Source of the DNA: Haemophilus parainfluenzae
Lineage (GTDB): Bacteria > Pseudomonadota > Gammaproteobacteria > Enterobacterales > Pasteurellaceae
Assembly (NCBI RefSeq): GCF_900450995.1
Contig: NZ_UGHY01000002.1
Coordinates: 1,090,501-1,154,500, forward strand
Direction of reading: 5' to 3'
Length of the DNA stretch: 64,000 nucleotides
Shown: positions 41,655-53,062 of the stretch, piece by piece
How positions within the stretch are numbered: the first letter of the stretch is position 1
Layout of the letters: every line of letters starts with the position of its first letter
Made by a program: the position numbers and the translations under genes
The notes under the pieces: model-generated
Seen by the model: the letters and a program-made list of their open reading frames with translations, nothing else
What the model was told of the DNA's origin: nothing
Databases searched by the model: none

Positions 41655-43103
41655 TTATTTAATATCCGCTAAGACTTTAGTGAGTAATTCCCAGTACGTT
41701 TGTACTGTTGAAATTTGGACTTTTTCATCTGGCGAATGCGCATTACGAATAGTTGGCCCTACAGAAATCATATCAATATTTGGATAATGTTCTTTCAATA
41801 AGCCACATTCAAGCCCCGCATGAATCACTTTAATCTCAGGCTCTTTGCCAAGCACTTCTGCATAATGTTTTTTCATTAAGGCTAAAATTGCCGTGTCGTT
41901 TACCGGTTTCCAACCAGGGTAAGAACCTGAAAATTCAACTGTTGCACCCGTGAGTTTGGCGAGTGATGTTAAGGTGTTTTCTACATATTCTTTGCCACTT
42001 TCAATCAATGAGCGAATAAGAATGGTACCTTTGATTTTATCTTCAAGGGTTTTTAATACACCAATGCTTAACGAGCTCTCCACGACATTTTTGATTACAT
42101 CACTGTTGCGGATTACGCCATTTGGTAAGACGTTTAGCAAATTAATCACTTTTTGGGTGGTTTCAAGCGTGAAAGTTTGTTGTGGATTTTCAACTAGCTC
42201 AGCGGTTAAGGTTAAGTTTGGTTCAGCGATAGCAAGCTCATCTTTCAATAAAACTTCAAAATTTTTGACCGCACTTTTTACGCTTTCTACATCATGATTG
42301 AAGCAAATGGTTGCGGCGGATTCACGTGGAATCGCGTTACGAATTGAGCCTCCGCGAATTTCTGCAAGGGCAAAGTGCGGTTGATTTTGTGAAAGTTTTG
42401 CTAATAAACGCGCCAATACTTTAATTGCATTCGCACGTGTGGTGTGAATATCACAACCAGAGTGACCGCCACGCAAACCTTTTAAGTTAATTTGCAAAGT
42501 ATGGCTGAATGAATTGGTTTCACGGTGAACAGGTAGTTCAACATTAGCATTAACCCCGCCAGCACAACCAATATAGATCTCACCGATTTCTTCAGTATCC
42601 GTATTAATTAAGATTTCTGATTTTAACCAGTTACGGCGAAGGTGTACGGCACCATCCATGCCGGTTTCTTCAGTCATGGTGAGTAACACTTCAAGTGGTG
42701 GGTGTGCAATATCGGTACTTTCTAATACCGCTAAGGTCGAGGCTAAGCCGATACCGTTATCCGCGCCAAGTGTGGTGCCTTGTGCTTTTACCCAATCCCC
42801 ATCAATATAAGGACGAATTGGGTCTTGAGCGAAGTTATGTGGATTGCCTTCATTCGCTTGCGGAACCATATCTAAATGTGCTTGTAATACAACAGGTTGG
42901 CTGTTTTCCATTCCTGCTGTGGCAGGTTTACGAATTAATACATTACCGGCTTCATCACGCTCGGCAAAAAATTGTTTTTCTTTCGCCCAGTTAACAATAA
43001 AGGTCGCGAGCGCATCTTCGTGATGAGATGGATGTGGAATCGCACAAATTTGATCAAACCATTTCCAAAGTAATTGCGGCTGTAATGTGGTAATTTCTGA
43101 CAT
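41655..43103 (-). CDS. pepD: Aminoacyl-histidine dipeptidase PepD
   Basis: Cytoplasmic zinc peptidase that splits Xaa-His and other dipeptides. The 482-residue M20 family protein has [12 protein letters not shown], the metal ligands in [10 protein letters not shown] and TLGADNGIG, and [10 protein letters not shown] with the general-base glutamate. HAGLECGLL near the end is also family-specific. Monocistronic and divergent from gpt. Confidence 0.95.
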   Translation of the reverse strand: MSEITTLQPQLLWKWFDQICAIPHPSHHEDALATFIVNWAKEKQFFAERDEAGNVLIRKPATAGMENSQPVVLQAHLDMVPQANEGNPHNFAQDPIRPYIDGDWVKAQGTTLGADNGIGLASTLAVLESTDIAHPPLEVLLTMTEETGMDGAVHLRRNWLKSEILINTDTEEIGEIYIGCAGGVNANVELPVHRETNSFSHTLQINLKGLRGGHSGCDIHTTRANAIKVLARLLAKLSQNQPHFALAEIRGGSIRNAIPRESAATICFNHDVESVKSAVKNFEVLLKDELAIAEPNLTLTAELVENPQQTFTLETTQKVINLLNVLPNGVIRNSDVIKNVVESSLSIGVLKTLEDKIKGTILIRSLIESGKEYVENTLTSLAKLTGATVEFSGSYPGWKPVNDTAILALMKKHYAEVLGKEPEIKVIHAGLECGLLKEHYPNIDMISVGPTIRNAHSPDEKVQISTVQTYWELLTKVLADIK

Positions 43104-43214
43104 AATGAACTCCTTTTTTCATTAAAATTTTTGCGGAAATCATAGCATAAAACGCCATTTCGGGTTAAAATTCTGCAATTTTTTTATTTAGCGACAAAGT
43201 TTAAGGTATTTGTT

Positions 43215-43673
43215 ATGAGCGAAAAATATGTTGTGACTTGGGATATGTTCCAAATGCATGCCCGTAAATTAGCGGAACGTTTACTTCCTGCCACTCAGTG
43301 GAAAGGTATTATTGCAGTAAGCCGCGGTGGTTTATTCCCAGCAGCGGTACTTGCTCGCGAATTAAATATTCGTTTCGTAGAAACCGTGTGTATTGCCAGT
43401 TATGATCACGATGAACAAGGTGCATTAAAAGTATTACACCGCGCAGATGGTGATGGTGAAGGAATGATTGTGGTAGACGATTTAGTGGATACCGGCAATA
43501 CCGCTCGTGCAATTCGTGAAATGTATCCGAAAGCGAAATTCGTCACAGTATTCGCAAAACCTGCAGGAGCTGAGTTAGTGGATGATTACGTGATTGATAT
43601 TCCACAAAATACTTGGATTGAACAACCTTGGGATTTAGGTTTAACTTTCGTGCCACCATTGGCAAGAAAATAA
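43215..43673 (+). CDS. gpt: Xanthine-guanine phosphoribosyltransferase Gpt
   Basis: Salvages guanine and xanthine to nucleotides with PRPP. The 152-residue type I phosphoribosyltransferase has the PRPP loop [16 protein letters not shown] near 87-102, with [18 protein letters not shown] earlier, and ends with [11 protein letters not shown]. The length and start ([20 protein letters not shown]) match the family. Confidence 0.95.
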   Translation: MSEKYVVTWDMFQMHARKLAERLLPATQWKGIIAVSRGGLFPAAVLARELNIRFVETVCIASYDHDEQGALKVLHRADGDGEGMIVVDDLVDTGNTARAIREMYPKAKFVTVFAKPAGAELVDDYVIDIPQNTWIEQPWDLGLTFVPPLARK

Positions 43674-43690
43674 TTACAAATATGAATTGG

Positions 43691-43722
43691 AAATGCGGGG
43701 TTTAGCCTCGCATTTTGTTTTA
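43691..43722 (+). terminator. Terminator after gpt
   Basis: AAATGCG (43691-43697) pairs with CGCATTT (43709-43715), with inner GG/CC pairs, followed by a T-rich stretch. Confidence 0.75.
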
Positions 43723-43782
43723 TTGAGCCAATTGCAAAATCCCGTTAGAATTAACCGCACTTTTACTTAACAAGGAATTTGA

Positions 43783-46700
43783 ATGTCAGCCAAACCGCGT
43801 TTTGTGCATCTTCGTACGCACACTGATTTTTCTATGATTGATGGAATCGCGAAAGTGAAACCATTAGTCAAGGCGTGTGCAGCAGATAACATGGTCGCGT
43901 TGGCATTAACAGATTTTACTAATTTTTGTGGTGTGGTGCGTTTTTATGGTGAAACCCTTTCTTCGGGATTAAACCGATTATTGGCGCTGATGTTCATGTT
44001 AAAAGCGAGTTATGTGGTGAGGAATTATTCACTCTCACTTTACTTGCTAAGAACAATGAAGGTTATAAAAACATCACATTACTGCTTTCAAAAGCCTATC
44101 AACGTGGCTATGTGGATCTACCTTATATTGACCAGGAGTGGTTGATTGAACACCGTGAAGGTGTAATTGTTTTATCAGGTAGCACACAAGGCGATATTGC
44201 AAAAAAACTCCTTAAAGAAAATATTTCCGAAGCTGAAAGTGCGGTCAGTTTTTATCAAGAATTTTTTCCAGACCATTTTTACCTTTCTCTTTCTCGAACG
44301 GGGCGTCCAGATGAAGAACGTTATATTCAAGCCGCATTAAAACTTGCTGAAGCCCATGATTTACCGCTTGTCGCAACCAATGATGTTGTCTTTCTCGCGC
44401 CTGATGATTTTGAGGCACACGAAATTCGAGTTGCTATTCATGATGGCTATACCCTTGATGATCCGAAACGTCCAAAACGTTATACCGAGCAACAATATTT
44501 CCGTTCAGAAGAAGAGATGTGTCAATTATTTGCTGACATTCCTTCTGCGCTTGAAAATACGGTATTAATTGCGCAACGCTGTAATGTCACTTTGCGTTTG
44601 GGTGAGTATTTCCTTCCAAAATTCCCAACAGGCGATCTGAGTACGGAAGATTATTTGGTGATGAAAGCCAAAGAGGGTTTGGAAGAGCGTTTGGTGTTTT
44701 TATTTCCCGATGATAAAGTGCGGGCAGAGAGACGACCGGAATATGATGAGCGTCTTCAAGTCGAACTCGATGTGATCAACCAAATGGGCTTCCCGGGTTA
44801 CTTCTTAATCGTCATGGAGTTTATTCAGTGGTCAAAAGATAATGATATCCCAGTTGGACCAGGACGTGGTTCTGGTGCGGGTTCATTGGTGGCTTATGCA
44901 CTAAAAATTACCGATTTAGATCCTCTTGAATTCGATCTTCTTTTTGAGCGTTTCCTCAATCCGGAGCGTATTTCCATGCCCGATTTCGACGTCGACTTCT
45001 GTATGGACGGACGCGATCGCGTTATCGATCATGTGGCAGAAACCTATGGTCGTGGTGCGGTATCACAAATTATTACTTTCGGTAGCATGGCAGCCAAAGC
45101 GGTAATTCGAGATGTGGGTCGCGTATTAGGCCATCCTTATGGTTTTGTGGATCGTATTTCGAAAATGATTCCACCGGATCCAGGCATGACCTTAGCCAAG
45201 GCTTTTGAGGCTGAACCACAGTTACAAGTGGCATATGATTCAGATGAAGAAGTTAAAGCCCTAATTGATATGGCACGTAAGCTAGAAGGTGTTACTCGAA
45301 ATGCGGGTAAACACGCGGGTGGCGTGGTGATTTCCCCTTCTTTGATTACAGACTTTGCGCCACTTTATTGTGACAACGAGGGGCTTCATCCGGTTACTCA
45401 CTTTGATAAAAATGATGTCGAATATGCCGGTTTAGTGAAGTTTGACTTCTTAGGTTTGCGTACGCTCACCATTATCAAATGGGCACTAGATATGATTAAT
45501 GCCCGCCTTACTCGTGAAGGCAAACCTCCAGTCGATATTGCCGCCATTCCATTAGATGATCCCGAATCCTTTGAGTTGCTGAAACGGTCTGAAACGACTG
45601 CCGTATTCCAGCTGGAATCGCGCGGGATGAAAGATTTGATTAAACGTCTGCAGCCAGACTGTTTTGAAGATATTATCGCGTTGGTGGCGTTATTCCGACC
45701 AGGTCCATTGCAATCGGGCATGGTGGATAACTTTATTGACCGTAAACATGGTCGAGAAGAAGTGTCTTATCCTGATGCAAACTATCAACATGAAAGCCTT
45801 AAACCGATTTTAGAGCCAACTTACGGTATTATTTTGTACCAAGAACAAGTGATGCAGATTGCTCAGGTGCTAGCAGGTTATACTCTTGGCGGTGCGGACT
45901 TATTACGCCGTGCGATGGGTAAGAAAAAGCCAGAAGAAATGGCAAAACAGCGCTCAGTGTTTAAAGAAGGCGCTGAAAAAAATGGGGTTGATGGCGAGCT
46001 TTCCATGAAAATTTTCGACTTGGTGGAAAAATTTGCCGGCTATGGTTTCAATAAATCGCACTCCGCTGCCTATGCATTGGTATCTTATCAAACCCTTTGG
46101 CTGAAAACCCATTTCCCTGCTGAGTTTATGGCAGCAGTAATGACCTCGGAAATGGATAATACGGATAAAATTGTCGGCTTATACGATGAATGTTTGCGTA
46201 TGGGCTTAAAAGTCACCCCACCAGATATTAACGTAGGGAAACATCATTTCAGTGTGAATGAAAATGGTGAAATTGTTTATGGTATTGGGGCGATTAAAGG
46301 CGTGGGTGAAGGTCCTATTGAAGCTCTAATTACCGCGCGTAATGAAGGTGGAATTTTCAGAGATTTATTTGATTTATGTGCTCGCGTTGATCTGAAAAAA
46401 ATTAACCGTCGTACCTTTGAAAGTCTGATTATGTCAGGCGCATTTGATAAGCTAGGACCACATCGTGCAGCATTATCTAAGAATCTAGAAGATGCACTCA
46501 AAGCCTCTGATCAGCATGCAAAAGATGAGGCCATGGGGCAAACTGATATGTTCGGTGTGCTAACAGAAACACACGAAGAAGTGGAAAATGCTTATGCCCA
46601 CACGCCACCTTACACAGAAAAACAAATTCTAGATGGTGAGCGTGAAACCCTTGGTTTGTATTTAAGCAGCCATCCGGTAAGTCGTTATTTAAAAGAGCTT

Positions 46701-47261
46701 TCTCATTACAGCTCTACGCGATTAAAAGATCTGACACCGAATCGCCGTGGACAAATTAGCACAGCAGCTGGTTTGTTAGTATCAACTCGCTTTGCAACAA
46801 CGAAAAAAGGCAATCGAATTGGTATTGCAACCATAGATGATCGTTCTGGACGTTTGGACTTAACTCTGTTTGGGGAAAGCTTAGACCAATTCGGTGAAAA
46901 ACTGCAAAAAGACACGGTTGTGGTGGTATCTGGCCAAGTAAGTTTTGACGATTTTTCAGGTGGATTAAAAATGTCTGTACGGGATTTGATGACTTTAGAT
47001 GAGGCGCGCTCCCGTTATGCGAAATCTTTGGCAATCAGTTTGTCCGAGGAGCAGATTAGCCCAAGTTTTATTAAGAAACTGAAAGAAAGGTTAGAACCTG
47101 TTAGTGGCGGTACTTTACCAATTAACGTATATTATCAAAGTGCAAAAGGCCGTGCGTTATTGCGTTTAGGGATTCAATGGTCGATTACACCAACGGATGA
47201 GATACTAACAGAATTGGTGAATTTGCTCGGTGAAAATGCGGTAGAGCTAGAATTCGGCTAA
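43783..47261 (+). pseudogene. dnaE: DNA polymerase III alpha subunit DnaE, frameshifted (probable sequence error)
   Basis: Replicative polymerase catalytic subunit. Residues 1-60 ([24 protein letters not shown] domain) are in frame; at 43965-43970 the text TCGGGATTAAACC lacks one base, and the correct continuation ([11 protein letters not shown]) runs in the next frame through [11 protein letters not shown] to the stop at 47261. Restoring one base, probably a fourth G, gives 1159 residues, the normal Haemophilus length. The catalytic aspartates are in PDFDVDFCM. Other intact blocks are [14 protein letters not shown] and the C-terminal OB region. Because DnaE is essential and the rest is well kept, a base-calling error is far likelier than gene loss. 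Confidence 0.93.
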
Positions 47262-47272
47262 TATTCCAGTAA

Positions 47273-47311
47273 AAGTGCGGTCAAAAAATCAGTGTTTTTT
47301 TAACCGCACTT
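47273..47311 (+). terminator. Uptake-signal hairpin after dnaE
   Basis: AAGTGCGGT (47273-47281) pairs with ACCGCACTT (47303-47311) with a 21-base, T-rich loop. Probable terminator, made of paired uptake signals. Confidence 0.65.
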
Positions 47312-47339
47312 GGGCTATGTAAACAAAGCGAGAGATAAA

Positions 47340-47879
47340 ATGGAAAAAATCATTATTGATGCAGACAGATTTTTACGCACCATTTCACGTATTTCCCATG
47401 AAATTATTGAAAAGCACCAAGATTTCGATAATGTGATTTTAGTTGGGGTGAAACGTCGAGGAGCAGAAATTGCAGAATTGATTCAACGTCGTATTGAAGA
47501 GTTAAATGGAGTAAGTCTTCCAATGATGGAATTGGATATCATGTTTTACCGCGATGACCTAGAGTATGTTGAACCTGAAAATCCAACTCCTGTGTATAGT
47601 GGTGCTTCAAGTTATATGAATATTCAGGGTAAAGAAGTCATTTTGATCGATGATGTGCTCTTTACCGGTAGAACTATTCGTGCTGCGATGGATGCGTTAA
47701 CGGATTTTGGTCGAGCAGCTAAAATTGAATTGGTGATTTTAGTCGATCGTGGACACCGTGAATTGCCTATTCGGGCCGATTATGTGGGTAAAAATGTGCC
47801 GACTTCCCGTGATGAGCAAGTTCAGGTGCGTACATTAAAATATGATGGTTGTTATGAAGTGGCGTTATTGCCAAAATAA
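47340..47879 (+). CDS. pyrR: PyrR: pyrimidine attenuation regulator / uracil phosphoribosyltransferase
   Basis: A 179-residue type I phosphoribosyltransferase. The PRPP loop is VILIDDVLFTGRTIRAAMDA (near 101-120), and DRGHRELPIRADYVGKNVPT is specific to PyrR. In Gram-positive bacteria PyrR binds pyr mRNA; here no pyr operon is in view, so the regulatory role is not shown. The start at ATG 47340 follows GCGAGAG; a longer frame from 47310 begins inside the preceding hairpin and is not used. Confidence 0.92.
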   Translation: MEKIIIDADRFLRTISRISHEIIEKHQDFDNVILVGVKRRGAEIAELIQRRIEELNGVSLPMMELDIMFYRDDLEYVEPENPTPVYSGASSYMNIQGKEVILIDDVLFTGRTIRAAMDALTDFGRAAKIELVILVDRGHRELPIRADYVGKNVPTSRDEQVQVRTLKYDGCYEVALLPK

Positions 47880-47956
47880 CGATCAGCCTATTGTGAACCT
47901 TTGATAAAATTGATAATCTAACGAGCATTATCCTATTATTTTTTAAGACAACTAAA

Positions 47957-48889
47957 ATGAAAAAATCAATGTTAAAATCTTTTTTATTTGCCATGATCGG
48001 TCTGTTTACTTTTTCTCAAGTACAAGCAGAAGAACGCGTTGTGGCGACCGTAAATGGCACACCAATTTTACAAAGCCAAGTGAATGCTGTAATGGGCAAG
48101 AAAGGTAGCCAACGTGCCGCATTAGATAAGATTATTGATGATATGCTGACTGATAAGGCTATCAAGGAATCAGGCGTAAAAGTAAACCAAGCGGAAGTAA
48201 ACCGTATCGTAGAAGATATTGCGGCAAAAAATGGTTTAACTTATGGTCAATTCTTAGATGCATTGGATTATCAAGGTATTTCCTTAAATGCATTTAAACA
48301 ACAAATCTCTCGTCAAATGTTAATGGCTGGCGTGCGTAATCATGCTATTCAAAACAGCGTAGATGTCACTCGTGAGCAAGTGGATGCATTGGGTAAACAA
48401 ATGCTCGATGAAGCAAAAGCAAAAGGTACGGCACAAAAAGTGATGGGCAAAGAGTATGAAGTTCGTCATATTTTATTAAAACTAAACCCGTTACTGAACG
48501 ATACCCAAGCAAAAGCAGAATTAGAACGTATTCGTAGCGAGATTATTTCGGGCAAAATGACATTTGCTGATGCCGCATTAAAATATTCTAAAGATTATTT
48601 ATCAGGTGCGAATGGCGGAAGTTTAGGCTATGCCTTCCCTGAGGCTTATGTAGGCCCATTTGCAAAAATGGTTGAAACTACACCACAAGGTACCATTTCA
48701 GCGCCATTTAAATCTGAATTTGGTTGGCATATCCTTGAAGTAACTGGCAGTCGTGATGGCGATAAAACAGAAGATGCCTATCGTCAAAAAGCTTACGAAC
48801 AAATTGTAAATAGCCAATTACAAGAAGCAACCAAAGACTGGGTGAAAGCATTACGTAAAAATGCTGATATTCAATATTTCGATAAATAA
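47957..48889 (+). CDS. surA: Periplasmic parvulin-type prolyl isomerase / chaperone SurA
   Basis: A 310-residue periplasmic chaperone for outer-membrane proteins. The signal peptide ends FSQVQA (about residue 24). The N-terminal SurA domain starts VVATVNGTPILQSQVNAV. One parvulin domain (about 168-265) contains EVRHILLKL and GGSLGYAFPEAYVGPF. E. coli SurA has two such domains and 428 residues, so this is the shorter form known from Haemophilus. It starts the run surA-mltG-tmk-holB-tatD. Confidence 0.87.
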   Translation: MKKSMLKSFLFAMIGLFTFSQVQAEERVVATVNGTPILQSQVNAVMGKKGSQRAALDKIIDDMLTDKAIKESGVKVNQAEVNRIVEDIAAKNGLTYGQFLDALDYQGISLNAFKQQISRQMLMAGVRNHAIQNSVDVTREQVDALGKQMLDEAKAKGTAQKVMGKEYEVRHILLKLNPLLNDTQAKAELERIRSEIISGKMTFADAALKYSKDYLSGANGGSLGYAFPEAYVGPFAKMVETTPQGTISAPFKSEFGWHILEVTGSRDGDKTEDAYRQKAYEQIVNSQLQEATKDWVKALRKNADIQYFDK

Positions 48890-48905
48890 CAGAAAACATT
48901 AGAAT

Positions 48906-48928
48906 AAGGGGGCATTTGGCCCCTTTTG
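48906..48928 (+). terminator. Possible terminator between surA and mltG
   Basis: AAGGGGGCATTTGGCCCCTT forms a short G/C-rich stem followed by TTGTC. It may only partly stop transcription because mltG starts 25 bases later. Confidence 0.55.
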
Positions 48929-48952
48929 TCGTTTTTATAAAATGAGTGACGC

Positions 48953-50002
48953 ATGAAAAAATTTTTTGTCTTTTTATTGATTCTTCTGCTTATTCTTGGC
49001 GGTGTTGGTTTTTGGGGGTATCAAAAACTAACGGAGTTTGTTCATACGCCGGTGAATGTCACACAAGATCAATTGCTTACGATTGAACGAGGCACCACCG
49101 GTAGTAAACTTGCTGCGTTATTAGAGCAAGAAAAAATTCTTGATCATGCGGATTTGTTGCCTTGGTTATTGAAATTACAACCGAAGCTAAACAAACTGAA
49201 AGCGGGGACTTATTCTTTAACGGGTGTGAAAACGTTGCAAGATTTATTGGATATGATTAATTCCGGTAAGGAAGCACAATTTAGTGTGAAGTTTATTGAA
49301 GGTAAAACATTCAAGGAATGGCGTAAAAACCTTGAAAACGCACCGCACTTAAAACAAACCTTGCAAGGTAAAAGTGATAAAGAAATTATGGCGTTATTGG
49401 ATATTCCAGCTGTTGCAAAAGCCGTTTACGAATGGAATAACATGGATGGCTGGTTGTATCCAGATACCTATAATTACACGCCAAACTCAACAGATCTTGA
49501 ATTATTAAAACGTTCAACGACTCGTCTACAAAAAGCCTTAGATAAAGCGTGGAATGAACGTGATGAAAATCTCCCATTAGCGGATCCGTATCAGATGCTG
49601 ATTTTGGCTTCTATTGTGGAGAAAGAAACTGGAGTTGCGGCGGAGCGTCCACAAGTGGCTTCGGTATTTATTAATCGTTTGAAAGCCAATATGAAACTAC
49701 AAACTGATCCAACCGTGATTTATGGAATGGGTGAGAGTTATACCGGTAATATTCGTAAGAAAGATTTGGAAACGATAACCCCTTACAATACCTATATGAT
49801 TGAGGGGCTACCACCAACACCAATTGCGATGGTGAGTGAAAGTGCTTTGCAGGCAGTAGCTCATCCAGCTAAAACGGACTTTTATTATTTTGTTGCCGAT
49901 GGAAGTGGCGGCCATAAATTTACTCGTAATCTGAACGAGCATAATAAAGCCGTGCAAGAATATTTACGTTGGTATCGTAACCAACAAAAAGGAGCCAATT
50001 AA
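48953..50002 (+). CDS. mltG: Endolytic murein transglycosylase MltG
   Basis: Inner-membrane enzyme that cuts nascent peptidoglycan glycan strands and may end their growth. The 349-residue protein has one N-terminal membrane helix (about 4-23), a LysM-like segment and the YceG domain with [20 protein letters not shown], in which the EKET motif (Glu223, Glu225) carries the catalytic glutamate. [10 protein letters not shown] and [13 protein letters not shown] follow. It overlaps tmk by one base (TAATG). Confidence 0.94.
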   Translation: MKKFFVFLLILLLILGGVGFWGYQKLTEFVHTPVNVTQDQLLTIERGTTGSKLAALLEQEKILDHADLLPWLLKLQPKLNKLKAGTYSLTGVKTLQDLLDMINSGKEAQFSVKFIEGKTFKEWRKNLENAPHLKQTLQGKSDKEIMALLDIPAVAKAVYEWNNMDGWLYPDTYNYTPNSTDLELLKRSTTRLQKALDKAWNERDENLPLADPYQMLILASIVEKETGVAAERPQVASVFINRLKANMKLQTDPTVIYGMGESYTGNIRKKDLETITPYNTYMIEGLPPTPIAMVSESALQAVAHPAKTDFYYFVADGSGGHKFTRNLNEHNKAVQEYLRWYRNQQKGAN

Positions 50003-50634
50003 TGCAAGGCAAATTTATCGTGATTGAAGGGTTGGAAGGCGCAGGTAAAAGTACCGCCATGCAAACGGTGGTAGATACATTAAAATCCCTTGGTGTAAGC
50101 GATATCGTGTTTACTCGGGAGCCTGGTGGTACACCATTAGCAGAAAAATTGCGCCATTTAATTAAACATGAAACAGAAGAACCTGTTACGGATAAAGCGG
50201 AATTATTAATGCTTTATGCGGCACGAATTCAATTGGTAGAAAATGTGATTAAGCCAGCATTGGCAGAAGGTAAAATTGTGCTGGGTGATCGTCATGATAT
50301 GTCTTCACAAGCCTATCAAGGTGGTGGGCGTCAGTTTGACCAAACGCTTATGGCGAATTTAAAAAATATGGTATTAGGCAATTTTGAGCCTGATTTTGTA
50401 CTGTATTTAGACATTGCTCCTGCAGAAGGTTTAGCTCGTGCAAGAGGACGTGGAGAATTAGATCGTATAGAACAACAAGGACTCGATTTTTTCTATCGCA
50501 CCCACCAACGTTATTTGGAATTGGTGCAAAACAATCCAAAAGTTGCGATTATTAATGCAGGTCAGCCCTTGGAACAAGTACAAGTAGACATTCAAAGTGC
50601 GGTCAAAAATTGGTGGGTTTCACAAGTAAAATGA
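50002..50634 (+). CDS. tmk: Thymidylate kinase
   Basis: Phosphorylates dTMP to dTDP. The 210-residue protein has the P-loop [10 protein letters not shown] (9-18), the [15 protein letters not shown] substrate-binding stretch, and the lid [10 protein letters not shown]. The stop overlaps the holB start as ATGA, so the two are coupled. It lies in the surA-mltG-tmk-holB-tatD run. Confidence 0.96.
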   Translation: MQGKFIVIEGLEGAGKSTAMQTVVDTLKSLGVSDIVFTREPGGTPLAEKLRHLIKHETEEPVTDKAELLMLYAARIQLVENVIKPALAEGKIVLGDRHDMSSQAYQGGGRQFDQTLMANLKNMVLGNFEPDFVLYLDIAPAEGLARARGRGELDRIEQQGLDFFYRTHQRYLELVQNNPKVAIINAGQPLEQVQVDIQSAVKNWWVSQVK

Positions 50635-51614
50635 GTGAACTTTATCCTTGGTTAGTACCTACTTATCACAAAATTAGCCAAACTTTTAGCGAAGGTTTGG
50701 GGCATCATGCATTATTGATTAAAGCTGATCAAGGTCTAGGTGCTGAAGGTTTGTTTGAGGCTTTGACAAAACGCATGATGTGTCAAACGCCAGATAATGA
50801 ACCTTGTGGCCATTGTCATGCTTGCCATTTAATGGCAGCGCACAGCCACCCTGATTTTCATGTTTTAGCCTCTCAAGAAGGCAAAGACATTGGTGTTGAT
50901 CAGGTACGGGCGATTAATGAAGTTGTCAGCCAACACGCGCAACAAAACGGCAATAAATTAGTATATATTCAAGATGCAGAACGTCTTACGGAAGCGGCAG
51001 CTAATGCATTGCTTAAAACCTTGGAAGAGCCGCGTCCGAACACGTATTTCTTATTGCAAATAGAGCCATCCTCTTCGTTGTTAGCGACTATTTACAGCCG
51101 TTGCCAAGTGTGGAATGTGCCTTTGCCAACGGAAGCAGAAGCCTTAACTTGGCTTTCCTCTCAATTTCAGGCAGAAACATCAGAATTATTGACTGCTGCA
51201 CTTGCGATGAATTTGGGTCGTCCACTGTTAGCATTAGACACACTTCAGCAAGGATTAATTGAACAACGGAAGAATTTCCTACGTCAATTTTGGCTTTTTT
51301 ATCGTCGTCGTTCGCCTTTGGAGATTTTGCCTTTCTTTGAAAAAGAACGCACCGTACAGCAAGTAGATTGGATTTTAGCGTTTTTAAGCGATGCCATTAA
51401 ATACAAACTCGAAATACAAAGTGGCTGGCAAACACTTGATCTTAAAACAGGTGTAACTCAATTTGCAGACGAGCAAACAGCGCTTGGGTTATTAACCGCA
51501 AATAAAATTATGCAAAAAGTACGTTCGGATTTACTCACTATCAACGGCGTTAACACAGAATTAATGTTACTAGATGGTTTGACAAAGTTAATTACCGAGG
51601 TATTTAAGGACTAA
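50631..51614 (+). CDS. holB: DNA polymerase III delta' subunit HolB
   Basis: Part of the clamp loader. From the ATG at 50631 it has 327 residues. The degenerate P-loop [10 protein letters not shown] lacks the lysine, as normal for delta'. A zinc-binding group CGHCHACH follows an earlier cysteine. [16 protein letters not shown] and [11 protein letters not shown] are the sensor and SRC motifs. An in-frame start at 50610 would lie deep in tmk and is rejected. Confidence 0.94.
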   Translation: MSELYPWLVPTYHKISQTFSEGLGHHALLIKADQGLGAEGLFEALTKRMMCQTPDNEPCGHCHACHLMAAHSHPDFHVLASQEGKDIGVDQVRAINEVVSQHAQQNGNKLVYIQDAERLTEAAANALLKTLEEPRPNTYFLLQIEPSSSLLATIYSRCQVWNVPLPTEAEALTWLSSQFQAETSELLTAALAMNLGRPLLALDTLQQGLIEQRKNFLRQFWLFYRRRSPLEILPFFEKERTVQQVDWILAFLSDAIKYKLEIQSGWQTLDLKTGVTQFADEQTALGLLTANKIMQKVRSDLLTINGVNTELMLLDGLTKLITEVFKD

Positions 51615-51617
51615 ATT

Positions 51618-52399
51618 ATGTTTATCGTAGATTCCCATTGCCATTTAGATGCATTGGATTATGAAAATTTACACAAAGATATTGCTGATGTAGTGGCCAA
51701 AGCCCAAGCGCGAGATGTGAAGCATTTATTGGCGATTGGCGTAACATTAAGCCGTTTTGAAAAAGCTTACCCTGAGTTAGCAAAATTTCCGAATGTGTCT
51801 TTAGCTTGTGGTGTGCATCCATTAGATCTTGAAGAAGAACCTTACGATGCCGAGCGTTTATTACGTTTATCCAAGATAAAAAAGTGATCGCAATTGGCGA
51901 AATTGGTTTGGATTATTATTACAGTGCAGATAATAAGGCATTGCAGCAAACGGTTTTTGCGGATCAAATCAGAATTGCTAATGAAGTGGATAAACCCGTG
52001 ATTATTCATACGCGTTCAGCGCCAGAAGATACCATTGCCATGTTGCGTGAGCACCATGCAGAAAAGTGCGGTGGATTAATTCATTGTTTTACGGAAACCT
52101 TGGATTTTGCGAAAAAGGCACTTGATTTAGGCTTTTATATTTCTTGTTCAGGCATTATAACCTTTAAAAATGCGGAAAGTATTCGTGAAGCTATTCGTTA
52201 TGTACCAGCAGATCGTTTGTTAGTTGAAACAGATTCGCCTTACTTAGCGCCCGTGCCTTATCGTGGTAAAGAGAATCAGCCTGCCTATACGCGTGAAGTA
52301 TGCGAGTATGTGGCAGCGCTAAAAGGGCTGTCTATGGAAGAGTTTGCACAAATTAGTACACAAAACTTCGAGCGTTTATTTAAAATTAATGTACAATAA
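51618..52399 (+). pseudogene. TatD family deoxyribonuclease (YcfH), frameshifted (probable sequence error)
   Basis: A metal-dependent hydrolase. The first frame starts [19 protein letters not shown] and runs to about residue 85. Near 51870, TTATCCAAGAT lacks one base of TTATC-N-CAAGAT; then the second frame continues with [22 protein letters not shown] and [20 protein letters not shown]. Restoring one base gives 260 residues, the normal length. All metal ligands are present. It directly follows holB, as in E. coli. Confidence 0.9.
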
Positions 52400-52425
52400 A
52401 TCATCGATTTAAATGAGAGAGTTTT

Positions 52426-52950
52426 ATGCGTAAGTTTTTTAAATATTTTTTATTTTTAGTGATCTTTGTTTTCCACGGCTTTATGTTTGCCGTGGTGGAC
52501 TACGTTTTCCCGCACTATGATGTAACGCGAGTAACCGGTGTGGAAGTGAAACGTGTGGATAAAGATGGCCCGATTACAAAATCGAATCCGGCTGATGGTC
52601 CAACGCGCGATGTGTATTTTATCAATACACAAAATGATGATGGCAAAATCATGGTGTATCGTAATGAAGATACTCGTTGGGGTTTCCCGTTTTACTTTAA
52701 ATTTGGTTCAGCGAACTTACAGGCTCAAGTGCAAGCTTTGGGTAATGAAAACAAATTAGTACAAATCAAGTATTATGGTTGGCGTATGACGATGTTCGAT
52801 GAATATCGTAATGCGGTTTCGGTGAAAGAAATTAGTGGCGATGTGACACCAAGCCATCCGATTTTATCTTGGGTATTCTATGCTTTCTTATTAGTTACTC
52901 TTTTCCTTTCTATACAATTTGTACGTGGCTGGTTCGACAGCGAAAATTAG
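52426..52950 (+). CDS. DUF1523 family membrane protein
   Basis: A 174-residue protein with membrane helices at both ends (about 5-27 and 146-168) and a soluble middle part with DVYFINTQ...WGFPFYFKFGSANLQAQ. This matches DUF1523, which has no known function. It starts 26 bases after tatD and is likely in the same operon. It is conserved at this place in Haemophilus, to my recollection. Confidence 0.75.
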   Translation: MRKFFKYFLFLVIFVFHGFMFAVVDYVFPHYDVTRVTGVEVKRVDKDGPITKSNPADGPTRDVYFINTQNDDGKIMVYRNEDTRWGFPFYFKFGSANLQAQVQALGNENKLVQIKYYGWRMTMFDEYRNAVSVKEISGDVTPSHPILSWVFYAFLLVTLFLSIQFVRGWFDSEN

Positions 52951-53062
52951 CGTTTCTCAAATATGGGGTGTCAAAGCACGCCCTCATAATTTAATAATCA
53001 CATTTCTAACCTAAAAACCAGCGGTAAATTGACCGCACTTTAAAACCAATAAAGAGAACATT

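Noticed and set aside
42695..42994. 99-residue plus-strand ORF within pepD
   Set aside because: It is a shadow of the pepD frame without support.
44112..47261. dnaE second frame as a full gene starting at 44112
   Set aside because: It would lack most of the PHP domain, while the missing part is encoded just upstream in another frame.
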